Shown here: piece by piece, positions 12,666-21,562 of the stretch
How positions within the stretch are numbered: position 1 is the stretch's first letter
Layout of the letters: every line of letters starts with the position of its first letter
Assembly: GCF_022763305.1 (NCBI RefSeq)
Contig: NZ_JALEGT010000121.1
Coordinates: forward strand, 124,001-188,000
DNA length: 64,000 nucleotides
Origin: Marivita sp.
GTDB taxonomy: Bacteria > Pseudomonadota > Alphaproteobacteria > Rhodobacterales > Rhodobacteraceae
Direction: 5' to 3'
Made by a program: the position numbers and the translations under genes
Notes under the pieces: generated by a model
What the model was told of the DNA's origin: nothing
The model's database searches: none
Seen by the model: the letters and a program-made list of their open reading frames with translations, nothing else

Positions 12666-13982
12666 ATGAAGATTGCGATGATCGGGACCGGGTATGTTGG
12701 TCTGGTGTCCGGAGTGTGTTTTTCCGATTTCGGTCATAACGTAGTTTGCGTCGATAAGGATCCACGCAAGATCGAAAAGCTCGAACGCGGAGAGGTTCCG
12801 ATCTATGAACCCGGCCTTGATGCCCTCATGGCCAAGAATGTTGAAGCGGGACGGTTGAGCTTTACGCTGGATCTCGCTACCGCGATTGATGGTGCGCAAG
12901 CAGTGTTCATCGCAGTGGGCACGCCCACGCGGCGGGGCGATGGTCATGCCGATCTGACCTATGTGATGGCCGCCGCCGAAGAGATCGCGAAAGCTGCCAA
13001 GGAGTACGTGGTCGTCGTCACGAAATCGACCGTTCCCGTTGGAACCAACCGCAAGGTGCGCGATGTCGTTGCCGCCGCCAATCCGCAGCTTGATTTCGAT
13101 GTTGCATCGAACCCGGAATTCCTGCGCGAAGGCGCGGCCATCGACGATTTCATGAAACCGGATCGTGTCGTGGTCGGGGTGGAAAACGACCGCGCGGCCC
13201 AAGTGATGAGCGAGATCTACCGCCCGCTCTACCTGCGGGATTTTCCAATCGTGACCACCGATCTCGAATCCGCAGAGATGATCAAGTACGCGGCCAACGC
13301 GTTTCTTGCGACCAAGATCACATTCATCAACGAAATCGCCGCGCTTTGCGAAAAAGTGGGTGCGGATGTGAAACAGGTGTCCAAGGGCATGGGCATGGAC
13401 AACCGCATCGGCAACAAATTCCTGCACGCGGGCCCGGGATATGGTGGCTCGTGTTTTCCGAAAGATACAAAGGCGCTTGCCCGGATCGGACAGGAATACG
13501 CCAGTCCGATGCACATCACCGAAGCGGTGATTGCGGTCAACGAGGACACAAAGCGCCGAATGATCGGAAAGCTTCAGGACCTGTGCGATGGCTCCTTCAA
13601 CGGCAAGACAATCACGGTTCTAGGTGTCACCTTCAAGCCGAACACCGATGACATGCGCGACGCACCGTCTCTGACCATCGTGCCTGCGCTTGTGGGTGGG
13701 GGTGCCAAGGTCCGTGTCTGCGATCCGCAGGGCCAGCATGAGGGTGAGGCGCTCTTGCCCGGTGTTCAATGGTATGACGACCCTTACGAAGCCGCCAGCG
13801 AGTCCGACCTGCTGGTTCTCTTGACCGAGTGGAACGAGTTCCGGGCGCTGGATCTTGACCAGATTGCCGGAAGCATGGCGCGTCCCGCGATGGCGGATCT
13901 CCGCAACATCTACAATGCCTCCGTGGCGCGGAATGCAGGCTTTGTCGCTTATGAAAGCGTGGGGCGCGTCGGGTTCGCTTAA
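12666..13982 (+). CDS. ugd: UDP-glucose 6-dehydrogenase
   Basis: This enzyme oxidises UDP-glucose twice with NAD+ to UDP-glucuronate, a precursor of exopolysaccharide and other surface polymers. It has the N-terminal Rossmann motif GTGYVGLVSG at residues 7-16, the central dimerisation domain, and the catalytic cysteine in GYGGSCFPKD (about residue 263). Length is 438 residues, typical for the family. It stands alone between the cycA terminator and a long intergenic region; a weak TTGACC hexamer is present about 60 bp upstream. No sugar-polymer cluster surrounds it. Confidence 0.96.
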   Translation: MKIAMIGTGYVGLVSGVCFSDFGHNVVCVDKDPRKIEKLERGEVPIYEPGLDALMAKNVEAGRLSFTLDLATAIDGAQAVFIAVGTPTRRGDGHADLTYVMAAAEEIAKAAKEYVVVVTKSTVPVGTNRKVRDVVAAANPQLDFDVASNPEFLREGAAIDDFMKPDRVVVGVENDRAAQVMSEIYRPLYLRDFPIVTTDLESAEMIKYAANAFLATKITFINEIAALCEKVGADVKQVSKGMGMDNRIGNKFLHAGPGYGGSCFPKDTKALARIGQEYASPMHITEAVIAVNEDTKRRMIGKLQDLCDGSFNGKTITVLGVTFKPNTDDMRDAPSLTIVPALVGGGAKVRVCDPQGQHEGEALLPGVQWYDDPYEAASESDLLVLLTEWNEFRALDLDQIAGSMARPAMADLRNIYNASVARNAGFVAYESVGRVGFA

Positions 13983-14033
13983 GCGACGACACGATTCGCG
14001 ACACCTTTCCCAACGGCTCGTGGATCTCTGGTG

Positions 14034-14127
14034 AATTGTGGCAGGAATTGGGCGGCGTTTCGGGAAAAATCCGTCAGGCCCGCTGCGATTGTTCCGTCAG
14101 GCCCGCGTAAACCGGGCAATTGTGGCA
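14034..14127. repeat. Two nested direct repeats in the ugd downstream region
   Basis: AATTGTGGCA occurs at 14034-14043 and again at 14118-14127. Between these copies TCCGTCAGGCCCGC occurs at 14070-14083 and 14093-14106. Two distinct repeats of 10 and 14 bases in 94 bases are unlikely to be coding leftovers; they may be regulator sites or a short duplication. Confidence 0.6.
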
Positions 14128-14291
14128 AAATCCTAGGCAGCACGCCACATTTCTGACATGAACAGACCTGTCGGGCGGGGGCTCGAACTCGGGTGTGTCC
14201 ATGCGTCAGGTCTCTGACACTGTCCACTCTCTCATTTTGCTCACGGGCTGCGCGTCGCGCGGGTACATGACGCAGGATGGGCACACCGGTA

Positions 14292-14419
14292 CGGCAGAGG
14301 AGCTTCGGATCTGAACGGGGTCCCGGCACATGCAGGGGTGCATGTGGCAGCTACAACCATATGACGAGGTGAAGCGTCATGTGCCGTTGGAGACCCGAAA
14401 ACAGCCGAAGCTCCTGCCG
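14292..14419. ncRNA. Candidate structured RNA with alternative pairings
   Basis: A 15-bp closing stem pairs 14292-14308 with 14405-14419, with a two-base bulge on the left. Inside it, GGGTC (14318-14322) pairs with GACCC (14392-14396), and CGGCACATG (14324-14332) pairs with CATGTGCCG (14378-14386). The same left segment can instead form the local hairpin CACATGCA-GGGG-TGCATGTG (14327-14346), and ATGACG/CGTCAT (14361-14380) forms a second hairpin that competes with the long-range stem. The long bulged rod is reminiscent of 6S-like RNAs, but I do not recognise a family. The transcribed strand is not decided by the sequence; on the minus strand it would be the 3' region of the TlpA-like gene. 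Confidence 0.4.
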
Positions 14420-14434
14420 ACAAATCACGAATAG

Positions 14435-15001
14435 TCAACCCTCGGCGCCGTCATCAATCAATGTCTTCAAAATGGCCTTGGCATTGTCAGAGGCCCAATC
14501 TGCATCGCCACGCAGCCGCGCGACCTCTGCGCCTTCCGGGTTGAGGATCACAGTGATCGGCAAACCAAGCACGCCCATTTCGCGCGCGAGCGCCGAGCCA
14601 GGATCCCGGTGCAGGGGCAGGTTGTCCACGCCGATCTCGTCGAAGAATGCCGTCATCGCGGGCGGTGGATTGCGTCCGGTGGCCAGGGTGACGACCTCGA
14701 AATCGTCGCCGCCGAACTCGGTCTGCAAGTCGGACAGCATCGGCATTTCCTTGCGGCAGGGTGCACACCACGTGGCCCAGAAATTCAGCAATACCCACTT
14801 TCCTTTGTACGCTTCGAGCGACATTGGCGTGCCGTCAAACGTGGTGAATTCCGCGGTTCCGGCCGGTTGCGCGGTGCTGTGGAACGTCAGCTTCTTCATG
14901 TCACCTTCGCGCATTGCCTCGGCTGTGGTGAGATCGGCCAGTGCCGGGTTTGCAAGCATGACGAGGCCCGTATAGAGGAGTGCGGCAAGTGTTTTCTTCA
15001 T
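14435..15001 (-). CDS. TlpA-family thiol-disulfide oxidoreductase
   Basis: This is a 188-residue exported thioredoxin-fold protein. A signal peptide or N-terminal anchor covers residues 1-22, and the redox motif WCAPC lies in FWATWCAPCRKEMP. The cis-proline loop region GLPITVILNPEG follows in the C-terminal half. TlpA/ResE-like proteins keep cysteines of apocytochromes c or CuA sites reduced in the periplasm. The start at 15001 is preferred over longer upstream options because it begins the signal sequence. Its start is only 22 bp from the divergent argH start, so the two promoters must overlap or lie within the opposite gene. Confidence 0.9.
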   Translation of the reverse strand: MKKTLAALLYTGLVMLANPALADLTTAEAMREGDMKKLTFHSTAQPAGTAEFTTFDGTPMSLEAYKGKWVLLNFWATWCAPCRKEMPMLSDLQTEFGGDDFEVVTLATGRNPPPAMTAFFDEIGVDNLPLHRDPGSALAREMGVLGLPITVILNPEGAEVARLRGDADWASDNAKAILKTLIDDGAEG

Positions 15002-15023
15002 TTTCCCTCCGAAGGGGTAGACC

Positions 15024-16415
15024 ATGTCCGACAAGTCCTCGAACCAAATGTGGGGTGGCCGTTTCGCCGCCGGTCCCGATGCCATCATGGAGGCCATCAA
15101 CGCCTCGATCGGTTTCGACAAACGCATGGCCGCTCAGGACATCGCCGGTTCAAGGGCCCACGCAGCCATGCTGGCCGCGCAAGGTATTGTAATACCTAGC
15201 GATGCCGAAGCGATGCGGGAAGGCTTGCTCACCGTATTGTCAGAGATTGAAACAGGCGAGTTCGCCTTTTCGACAGCTCTTGAGGACATTCACATGAATG
15301 TCGAGGCGCGCCTGAAAGAGGTCATCGGAGAACCCGCGGGCCGTTTGCACACGGGCCGGTCGCGGAATGATCAGGTGGCGACAGATTTCCGCCTTTGGGT
15401 GCGGGACCAGTTGGATGCGGCGTCTTCGGGCCTGACAGCCCTCATCCGGGCGCTTCTTGTACAGGCCGAGGCTGGTGCGGATTGGGTGATGCCGGGCTTC
15501 ACCCATCTGCAGACGGCGCAGCCGGTGACATGGGGGCATCACATGATGGCCTATGTCGAAATGTTCGCGCGCGATCTGTCCCGCGTCGAGGATGCGCGCA
15601 AGCGGATGAACGAGTCGCCTTTGGGTGCTGCTGCTCTAGCGGGCACGTCTTTCCCGATCGATCGCCACATGACCGCCGAGGCGCTGGGCTTTTATCGCCC
15701 GATGGCCAACAGTCTGGACGCCGTCAGCGATCGGGACTTCGCTCTCGAATTCCTGAGCGTTGCCAGCATCAGCGCGATGCATCTCAGCCGCTTTGCGGAA
15801 GAGTTGGTGATCTGGTCGTCGGCGCAGTTCCGATTTGTCACCCTGTCTGATCGGTTCTCGACCGGCTCTTCGATCATGCCGCAGAAGAAGAACCCGGACG
15901 CGGCCGAGCTTATCCGCGCCAAGATCGGGCGGATTTTCGGGGCGAATGTCGCATTGATGATGGTGATGAAGGGTCTGCCTCTCGCCTATTCCAAGGACAT
16001 GCAGGAAGACAAGGAACAGGTCTTCGACGCCGCTGACAACTGGATGCTGGCGCTGGCGGCGATGGAAGGCATGGTCAAGGACATGACCGGCAATCGCGCG
16101 AACCTTGAAGCAGCGGCATCGGCCGGCTTTTCGACGGCGACCGATCTCGCGGACTGGCTTGTTCGCACGCTCGACCTACCATTCCGCGAGGCGCATCATG
16201 TCACCGGTTCATTGGTGGCGATGGCCGAAAGAAAGGGATGCGATTTGCCGGACCTGAGCCTTGACGACATGCAATCCGTGCACGCCGCGATCACGTCGGA
16301 TGTGTTCGACGTGTTGGGTGTGCACAATTCTGTGGCCAGCCGCACCAGCTATGGCGGTACGGCACCCGTTCGGGTTCGGGAACAGATCGCGCGCTGGAAA
16401 GAGGTGCTCGGGTGA
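15024..16415 (+). CDS. argH: Argininosuccinate lyase
   Basis: ArgH cleaves argininosuccinate to arginine and fumarate, the last step of arginine synthesis. The fumarase/aspartase superfamily signature [11 protein letters not shown] is at about residues 281-291, and the [12 protein letters not shown] block is near residue 110. The 463-residue length is standard. The stop overlaps the GTG of a very small lipoprotein gene, which in turn overlaps the next gene, giving a tight argH-lipoprotein-DUF2834 string followed by lysA. Confidence 0.97.
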   Translation: MSDKSSNQMWGGRFAAGPDAIMEAINASIGFDKRMAAQDIAGSRAHAAMLAAQGIVIPSDAEAMREGLLTVLSEIETGEFAFSTALEDIHMNVEARLKEVIGEPAGRLHTGRSRNDQVATDFRLWVRDQLDAASSGLTALIRALLVQAEAGADWVMPGFTHLQTAQPVTWGHHMMAYVEMFARDLSRVEDARKRMNESPLGAAALAGTSFPIDRHMTAEALGFYRPMANSLDAVSDRDFALEFLSVASISAMHLSRFAEELVIWSSAQFRFVTLSDRFSTGSSIMPQKKNPDAAELIRAKIGRIFGANVALMMVMKGLPLAYSKDMQEDKEQVFDAADNWMLALAAMEGMVKDMTGNRANLEAAASAGFSTATDLADWLVRTLDLPFREAHHVTGSLVAMAERKGCDLPDLSLDDMQSVHAAITSDVFDVLGVHNSVASRTSYGGTAPVRVREQIARWKEVLG

Positions 16416-16585
16416 GACCCACATTTGCGATCCTGTGGCTTGGTGTGCTTGCCGCGTGTGGCGCGGATGGCCCGCCAATAACGCCATCTGTCAACACCAC
16501 GGTCTCAATCGGCTCTGAAGGCGTGCGTACATCGACCGGCGTCACCGTGAGTCAGGGGCCGGTCACAGTTGGGGCCCGGTTCTGA
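16412..16585 (+). CDS. Very small predicted lipoprotein (57 aa)
   Basis: The frame begins with GTG overlapping the argH stop (GTGA) and ends in TGATG overlapping the next gene. The product starts with a short charged end and a hydrophobic core, then the lipobox LAAC with the modifiable cysteine at residue 16. The mature part is only about 42 residues, rich in Thr, Val, Ser and Gly. The lipobox plus precise overlaps on both sides make it a convincing gene despite its size. The function is unknown; its neighbours argH and lysA suggest genomic linkage rather than a shared pathway. Confidence 0.75.
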   Translation: MRPTFAILWLGVLAACGADGPPITPSVNTTVSIGSEGVRTSTGVTVSQGPVTVGARF

Positions 16586-16893
16586 TGCGCTGGATTTATC
16601 TTGCACTCGCGATTTGGGGCGCCATTCACCCGATGTATTACTTCGTCTCGTGGTTTCAGGAAAACGGTTGGAACCTTGGGGCGATGATCGATGCCTGGTA
16701 TGTCAATGACGCGACCACCGGCCTCACCTGGGACCTGACGATCGCCGCCGTGTCGCTGACGATCTGGATCATTGCAGAAGTCGCCGTGCGGCGGAACTGG
16801 TCTGCGCTGATCGCCATCCCGGCCACTTATTGCATCGGTGTCAGCTGTGGCCTGCCGCTTTATCTTTTCCTGCGGTCACGACCTGTCGGCTGA
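16585..16893 (+). CDS. DUF2834-type small membrane protein
   Basis: A 102-residue protein with three hydrophobic segments (about residues 3-24, 48-66 and 75-95) and a WDLTIAAVSLTIWIIAE stretch characteristic of the DUF2834 family. These are inner-membrane proteins of unknown role. The ATG overlaps the stop of the 57-residue lipoprotein (TGATG), so it is likely translated from the argH mRNA. The next gene, lysA, is 128 bp downstream with its own ribosome-binding site. Confidence 0.75.
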   Translation: MRWIYLALAIWGAIHPMYYFVSWFQENGWNLGAMIDAWYVNDATTGLTWDLTIAAVSLTIWIIAEVAVRRNWSALIAIPATYCIGVSCGLPLYLFLRSRPVG

Positions 16894-17021
16894 CGCATTT
16901 CTGTATCGGTTCCGTCGGACCCGAGCAGCAGCCGAAAGGCGCTCTGTGAAAGAGAAGACGCAGGGGGTGGCGCAAACCTGCACGCTGCGCTACTGCAGCG
17001 CGGTCTGATCTGGAGGCAGGT

Positions 17022-18287
17022 GTGGATCATTTTCTCTATCGCAATGGCGAACTTTATGCCGAAGACGTGCCGGTTGCGGATATCGCGGCAGCTGTCGGGA
17101 CGCCGTTTTATCTGTACTCCACCGCGACCCTGACGCGGCATTATCAGCTTTTTGACGACGCGCTCTCCGGAATGGAGCATATGGTTTGCTACGCCATGAA
17201 AGCCGCATCGAACCAGGCAATCCTCAAGACACTGGCCGAATTGGGCGCTGGCATGGATGTGGTGTCAGGCGGCGAATATGCCCGTGCCCGTGCGGCCGGC
17301 GTGCCGGGGGACAGGATCGTCTTCTCCGGCGTGGGTAAGACCCGGGCAGAAATCCGCGCTGCTCTCGAAGGGGGCATTCGACAGTTCAACGTCGAAAGTG
17401 AACCAGAACTTCTGGTGATTTCCGAAATCGCAACCAGCCTCGGCACAACCGCACCGATCACGGTGCGCGTGAATCCGGACGTGGATGCCAAGACCCACGC
17501 CAAAATCGCGACGGGCAAGTCGGAAAACAAGTTCGGCATCCCGATCTCGAAGGCGCGGAGCGTCTATGCCGAAGCGGCTGCGCTGCCGGGCATCGAGGTG
17601 ATCGGGATCGACGTCCATATCGGATCGCAGCTGACCGAGCTCGAACCCTATGCGCTGGCCTACCGCAAGGTGGCCGAGTTGACCGAGCAGTTGCGCGCGG
17701 ATGGACACAACATCCGGCGGCTTGACCTCGGTGGGGGCTTGGGGATTCCCTATACCCGTTCGAACGAAGCGCCGCCGCTGCCGTCGGACTACGGCGCACT
17801 GATCAAGGAGACGGTCGGACATCTTGGATGCGAGATCGAGATTGAACCCGGGCGCTTGATCGTCGGCAATGCAGGCATCCTCGTCAGTAGGGTGATTTAC
17901 GTGAAGCAGGGGGAAGGGCGTCAGTTTCTCATCCTCGATGGCGCGATGAATGACCTGATCCGCCCCGCCATGTATGACGCTCATCATGATATCGTGCCAG
18001 TGCTGGAGCCTGACGCAGGTGTCGAACAACAGCCCTACGACATCGTCGGCCCGGTCTGCGAGTCCGGGGACACCTTTGCCAAGAATCGCATGATGCCGCC
18101 GTTGAAGGCGGGCGATCTTGTCGCGTTCCGTTCTGCCGGCGCGTATGGCGCGGTGATGGCCAGCGAATACAACACGCGGCCACTCGTGCCCGAAGTTTTG
18201 GCAAAAGGCGATCAATTCGCTGTCATTCGTCAGCGACCCGACTTTGACGAAATCATAAACCGAGATACCATTCCCCCATGGCTGTGA
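17022..18287 (+). CDS. lysA: Diaminopimelate decarboxylase
   Basis: LysA decarboxylates meso-diaminopimelate to lysine. It is a fold-type III PLP enzyme with the PLP lysine in CYAMKAASN at about residue 60, the HIGSQ motif in the barrel, and the GPVCESGDTF motif carrying the catalytic cysteine from the partner subunit. Length is 421 residues. The GTG start at 17022 follows a GGAGG site 6 bp upstream. The frame gives the usual MDHF-type N-terminus of Rhodobacterales LysA. Confidence 0.96.
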   Translation: MDHFLYRNGELYAEDVPVADIAAAVGTPFYLYSTATLTRHYQLFDDALSGMEHMVCYAMKAASNQAILKTLAELGAGMDVVSGGEYARARAAGVPGDRIVFSGVGKTRAEIRAALEGGIRQFNVESEPELLVISEIATSLGTTAPITVRVNPDVDAKTHAKIATGKSENKFGIPISKARSVYAEAAALPGIEVIGIDVHIGSQLTELEPYALAYRKVAELTEQLRADGHNIRRLDLGGGLGIPYTRSNEAPPLPSDYGALIKETVGHLGCEIEIEPGRLIVGNAGILVSRVIYVKQGEGRQFLILDGAMNDLIRPAMYDAHHDIVPVLEPDAGVEQQPYDIVGPVCESGDTFAKNRMMPPLKAGDLVAFRSAGAYGAVMASEYNTRPLVPEVLAKGDQFAVIRQRPDFDEIINRDTIPPWL

Positions 18288-18323
18288 GGCATTCCCCCGC
18301 GGTCAGCTAATCGGGAGATCGGA

Positions 18324-20906
18324 ATGACCGCACGGGATGACCTGCCGACAGAGATCGACGCCGCACTGCACTGGCCGCTGTTCCTGACCCGCCTGGGGAT
18401 GGGCGCAGAGATGATCGTGCGCGCCTTCTGGCCGTTCTGGTCAGTGCTGTTCGCGGTGTTGGCGTTCCTAATGCTTGGGCTGCAGGATTATCTTCCCATG
18501 GAAGGCGTCTGGGCGATTCTGGGTCTGTCGGTGGCGGCCGGACTTTGGGCGTTGGTGCGGGGCATCCGCAAATGGAGCTGGCCGTCGCAGGCATCGGCCC
18601 TGGCGCGACTCGATTCAACCCTGCCCGGCAATCCCATTCTCGCCGCGATGGACAGTCAGGCCATCGGTGCAGGGGATCCAGCCTCGCTCGCCGTGTGGCA
18701 GGCGCATCAGGCGCGCATGGTCGCCCGGTTGAAAGAGGCCAAGGCGGCAGAACCTGATTTGCGGGTATCGAAGGCGGATCCGTTCGCGCTCCGCTATGTG
18801 GCTGTGCTTGCATTTCTTGTTGCGGCCATTTTCGGCTCGGTGCTCAAAGTTCAGACAGTCTCCGCGATGGGGCCGTCGGGATCCGACCTGGCCTCGGGTC
18901 CGACCTGGGAAGGCTGGCTTGAGCCGCCGCACTACACCGGTCGCCCGTCGATCTATCTCAACGATATCACGGACGCCCGGCTCGAGACACCGGAAGGCAG
19001 CCGCGTCACTCTGCGATTCTACGGTGAGGTCGGAGTTCTGAGTGTTTCGGAAACGGTGTCCAACCGAGCGTCCCCTACTGCAACGCCAGAAGAGCTTGTT
19101 GCAGCCTCCGTCGAAACGGCGCAGGAATTCACGGTCGCCCGATCAGGTCAGCTCGAAATCGAAGGGCCGGGTGGCCGTGTGTGGGACATACTCGCCTTGC
19201 CAGATCGCGCTCCCGAAGTGATGCGGGACGGTGAAATCGAAGTCAGCTACGAAGGCGAGGCGCAGATTCCCTTCACTGCCCGCGATGATTACGCGGTTTC
19301 AACCGGTGTTGCACGGATCGAACTGGCACTTTCGGATGTGGACCGCCGCTACGGACTCCGTATGGAGCCTGAACCGCGTGCCGTGATCGAACTGCCTCTC
19401 CCCATGCCAATTGCAGGCGACCGCTCGGAGTTTACCGAAACTCTGGTCGACAATTTTTCCGAACACCCGTGGGCCAATCTGCCTGTGATCTTGTCGTTGA
19501 CCGTGACGGATGAGGCGGATCAGATTGGTGAGGCCGCACCTGAAGTGATCGATCTGCCTGGGCGGCGCTTTTTTGATCCAATGGCCAGTGCGATCATCGA
19601 CCTACGGCGCGCCTTGCTTTGGAACCGCGAAAATGCGGCCGATGTTGCAATGCTCATGCGAGCGGTCTCGCACCGTCCAGATGATGTGTTCCGGTCCAGC
19701 ACGGATTTCCTGCGACTGAGAACCATCATGCGTCGGGTCGAAGCGCTGTCACAGGTCAAGATGACCGATGATCAGCAGGCTGAAATCGCGCAGGCGATGT
19801 GGGACTTGGCCATTCGTCTGGAAGAAGGCGATCTTCAGGATGCTCTGGAACGGCTGCAACGCGCGCAGGACCGGTTGTCCGAAGCCATGCGCAACGGTGC
19901 TTCGGATCAGGAAATTGCCGAACTTATGCAGGAGTTGCGCGAAGCGACCGACGATTACCTGCGCCAGCTGTCCCGTCAGGCGCAACAGGACCGTGAAAAC
20001 AATCCTGATCAGGAAATGACCCAGAACCAGAACATGATGGAGATGAGTCAGAACGACCTGCAGGAAATGATGGATCGCATCCAGGAGCTTATGGAACAAG
20101 GCCGCATGGCCGAGGCACAGGAAGCACTCGAACAGCTGCGCCAGATGATGGAAAACATGCAGGTCACACAAGGGCAGGGCCAGCAGGGGCAATCGCCGGG
20201 CGAACAGGCAATGGAAGGTCTGGCCGAAACGCTTCGCGAACAACAGGGTCTTTCCGATCAGGCGTTCCGCGACCTGCAGGAGCAATTCAATCCCGGTCAG
20301 CAAGGTCAACAACCGGGTCAACAGCCTGGTCAGCAAGGCCAAGGCCAACAGCAGGGTCAAGGCCAAGGGCAGCAGCCCGGTCAGGGACAGAACGGCGAGG
20401 GCCAGAGTCTCGAAGACAGCTTGGCAGATCGCCAGCGCGCCCTGCGTCAGGAATTGAACCGTCAGTCGCAGAACCTGCCGGGGGCGGGGACAGAAGCCGG
20501 CGATGCTGCGCGCGAAGCGCTCGACCGGGCCGAAGGTGCGATGGAGGGCGCGGAAGAGGCATTGCGGGAAAACGATCTCGCCGGCGCGATCGACAACCAG
20601 TCCGAAGCTATGGAAGCGCTGCGAGAAGGCATGCGCAATCTGGGTGAGGCCATGGCGCAGCAGCAACAGCAAGGACAGGGGCAGCAAGGCATGGCAGACG
20701 GCACCGACCCCGGCCAGCAGCGCGATCCACTGGGCCGGAATGTGGGGTCGAACGGTCAGATCGGGTCAAACGAGAGCTTGCTGCAGGGCGAAGATGTCTA
20801 TCGCCGGGCGCGCGAATTGCTGGATGAAATCCGGCGTCGCTCTGGTGAGGGGGAACGCCCGGAGGAAGAGCTGGAGTATCTTGAACGGCTGCTGGACCGG
20901 TTCTGA
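18324..20906 (+). CDS. TIGR02302/DUF4175 family membrane protein with Gln/Gly-rich tail
   Basis: This 860-residue protein has two N-terminal hydrophobic hairpin helices (about residues 33-80), a third helix near 157-175, a periplasmic-type region, and a long helical, Glu/Gln-rich C-terminal half with coiled-coil character. A low-complexity segment of repeated GQQ and PGQ units lies near residues 655-695. The arrangement matches the TIGR02302 (DUF4175) family of alphaproteobacteria, whose function is not established. It lies 36 bp after lysA and converges on arfB through two palindromes. Confidence 0.85.
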   Translation: MTARDDLPTEIDAALHWPLFLTRLGMGAEMIVRAFWPFWSVLFAVLAFLMLGLQDYLPMEGVWAILGLSVAAGLWALVRGIRKWSWPSQASALARLDSTLPGNPILAAMDSQAIGAGDPASLAVWQAHQARMVARLKEAKAAEPDLRVSKADPFALRYVAVLAFLVAAIFGSVLKVQTVSAMGPSGSDLASGPTWEGWLEPPHYTGRPSIYLNDITDARLETPEGSRVTLRFYGEVGVLSVSETVSNRASPTATPEELVAASVETAQEFTVARSGQLEIEGPGGRVWDILALPDRAPEVMRDGEIEVSYEGEAQIPFTARDDYAVSTGVARIELALSDVDRRYGLRMEPEPRAVIELPLPMPIAGDRSEFTETLVDNFSEHPWANLPVILSLTVTDEADQIGEAAPEVIDLPGRRFFDPMASAIIDLRRALLWNRENAADVAMLMRAVSHRPDDVFRSSTDFLRLRTIMRRVEALSQVKMTDDQQAEIAQAMWDLAIRLEEGDLQDALERLQRAQDRLSEAMRNGASDQEIAELMQELREATDDYLRQLSRQAQQDRENNPDQEMTQNQNMMEMSQNDLQEMMDRIQELMEQGRMAEAQEALEQLRQMMENMQVTQGQGQQGQSPGEQAMEGLAETLREQQGLSDQAFRDLQEQFNPGQQGQQPGQQPGQQGQGQQQGQGQGQQPGQGQNGEGQSLEDSLADRQRALRQELNRQSQNLPGAGTEAGDAAREALDRAEGAMEGAEEALRENDLAGAIDNQSEAMEALREGMRNLGEAMAQQQQQGQGQQGMADGTDPGQQRDPLGRNVGSNGQIGSNESLLQGEDVYRRARELLDEIRRRSGEGERPEEELEYLERLLDRF
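20290..20400 (+). repeat. Imperfect Gln/Gly/Pro codon repeats inside the DUF4175 gene
   Basis: The DNA repeats variants of GGTCAACAGCCTGGTCAG and GGCCAAGGCCAACAG, coding for runs of Gln with interspersed Gly and Pro. Such tracts often vary in length between strains; here the reading frame is intact. Confidence 0.7.
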
Positions 20907-20913
20907 TCAGGCG

Positions 20914-20956
20914 CGTTTGCGTTGACGCAAACGGATGATGCGTCGACGCATCATCC
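20914..20956. terminator. Two tandem perfect palindromes between converging genes
   Basis: The first is CGTTTGCGT / ACGCAAACG (20914-20933) with a two-base centre. The second is a gapless perfect 24-base palindrome (20933-20956) centred on GTCGAC. They fill the 58-bp gap between the DUF4175 gene and arfB. No T-run is present, but the placement suggests a bidirectional transcription barrier. Confidence 0.65.
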
Positions 20957-20964
20957 ATCCATGA

Positions 20965-21387
20965 TTAGGCGTCGGGATCCACCCGGCCCCGCAGCGATTT
21001 CACCTCGCCACGCTCTTTCTTTGCCTTGAGCCTGCGCTTTTTTGATCCAAGTGTCGGTTTTGTGGGCACGCGGCGCTTTGGCGGCGTCAGCGCCGCCACG
21101 ATCATCTCTTTCAGCCTGTCCCTCGCGATGTCGCGATTGCGCGCTTGGGACCGTGTCTCGTCGACCTGAAGGACAATTGCCCCATCCTTGGTCCATTTCC
21201 GTCCTGCAATCCGCCGAAGCCGAGTTTTCACCGGCCCGGGCAGATTGGGCGAACGTTCTGCTTCAAAGCGCAATTCGACAGCCGTGGAGACCTTGTTCAC
21301 GTTCTGCCCGCCGGGTCCGGAGGCGCGGATGAACTGTTCGGTCAACTCCCAGTCTTCAAGGTGGATCGTGTCTGAAATCTTCAGCAT
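20965..21387 (-). CDS. arfB: Alternative ribosome-rescue factor ArfB (YaeJ)
   Basis: ArfB is a codon-independent peptidyl-tRNA hydrolase that frees stalled ribosomes when tmRNA is insufficient. The catalytic motif lies in ASGPGGQNVNK (GGQ near residues 26-28). The C-terminal tail is strongly basic, KPTLGSKKRRLKAKKERG, as required to enter the empty mRNA channel. Length is 140 residues. It lacks the large domains of RF1/RF2, so it is not a normal release factor. Confidence 0.94.
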   Translation of the reverse strand: MLKISDTIHLEDWELTEQFIRASGPGGQNVNKVSTAVELRFEAERSPNLPGPVKTRLRRIAGRKWTKDGAIVLQVDETRSQARNRDIARDRLKEMIVAALTPPKRRVPTKPTLGSKKRRLKAKKERGEVKSLRGRVDPDA

Positions 21388-21409
21388 TACAGACCATGTG
21401 TTTCATACG

Positions 21410-21434
21410 AAAAGGGTCGCCACATGGGCGACCC
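21410..21434 (-). terminator. Intrinsic terminator on the minus strand
   Basis: GGGTCGCC and GGCGACCC form an 8-bp stem with a 5-base loop; read on the minus strand it is followed by TTTT (21413-21410). It terminates the transcript coming from the yhhQ side, about 200 bp beyond yhhQ and just before arfB. Confidence 0.8.
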
Positions 21435-21505
21435 TTCGAGACTTACGGAGGCGGGTCCGGTTAGGTTCCACACCAATTCGATCGGGTTGTCACCCAGGGG
21501 CTGCC

Positions 21506-21562
21506 CTAGATGTGCGCCTCTCGAACTGTTCCGACACCTCTCTCCAATACCTCTCTCGACAC
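21506..21562 (-). CDS. 18-codon ORF with an extreme Shine-Dalgarno sequence
   Basis: A GTG-started frame of 18 codons ends in TAG. The bases upstream (minus strand) read AAAGGAGGTGATCC, a 14-base match to the complement of the 16S rRNA 3' end, spaced seven bases from GTG after GGAGG. It lies between the yhhQ stop and the terminator at 21410-21434. The peptide is charged with no recognisable domain. It may be a leader peptide, a translated small RNA, or a ribosome-binding decoy; translation is unproven. Confidence 0.35.
   Translation of the reverse strand: MSREVLERGVGTVREAHI

Larger units (their letters stand above)
13983..14434. other. Long intergenic region between ugd and the TlpA-like gene
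   Basis: These 452 bases separate two converging genes. I see no plausible protein gene in them. The left part holds two interleaved direct repeats and the right part holds an elaborate set of inverted repeats, described separately. No T-rich intrinsic terminator was found for either flanking gene. Confidence 0.6.
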
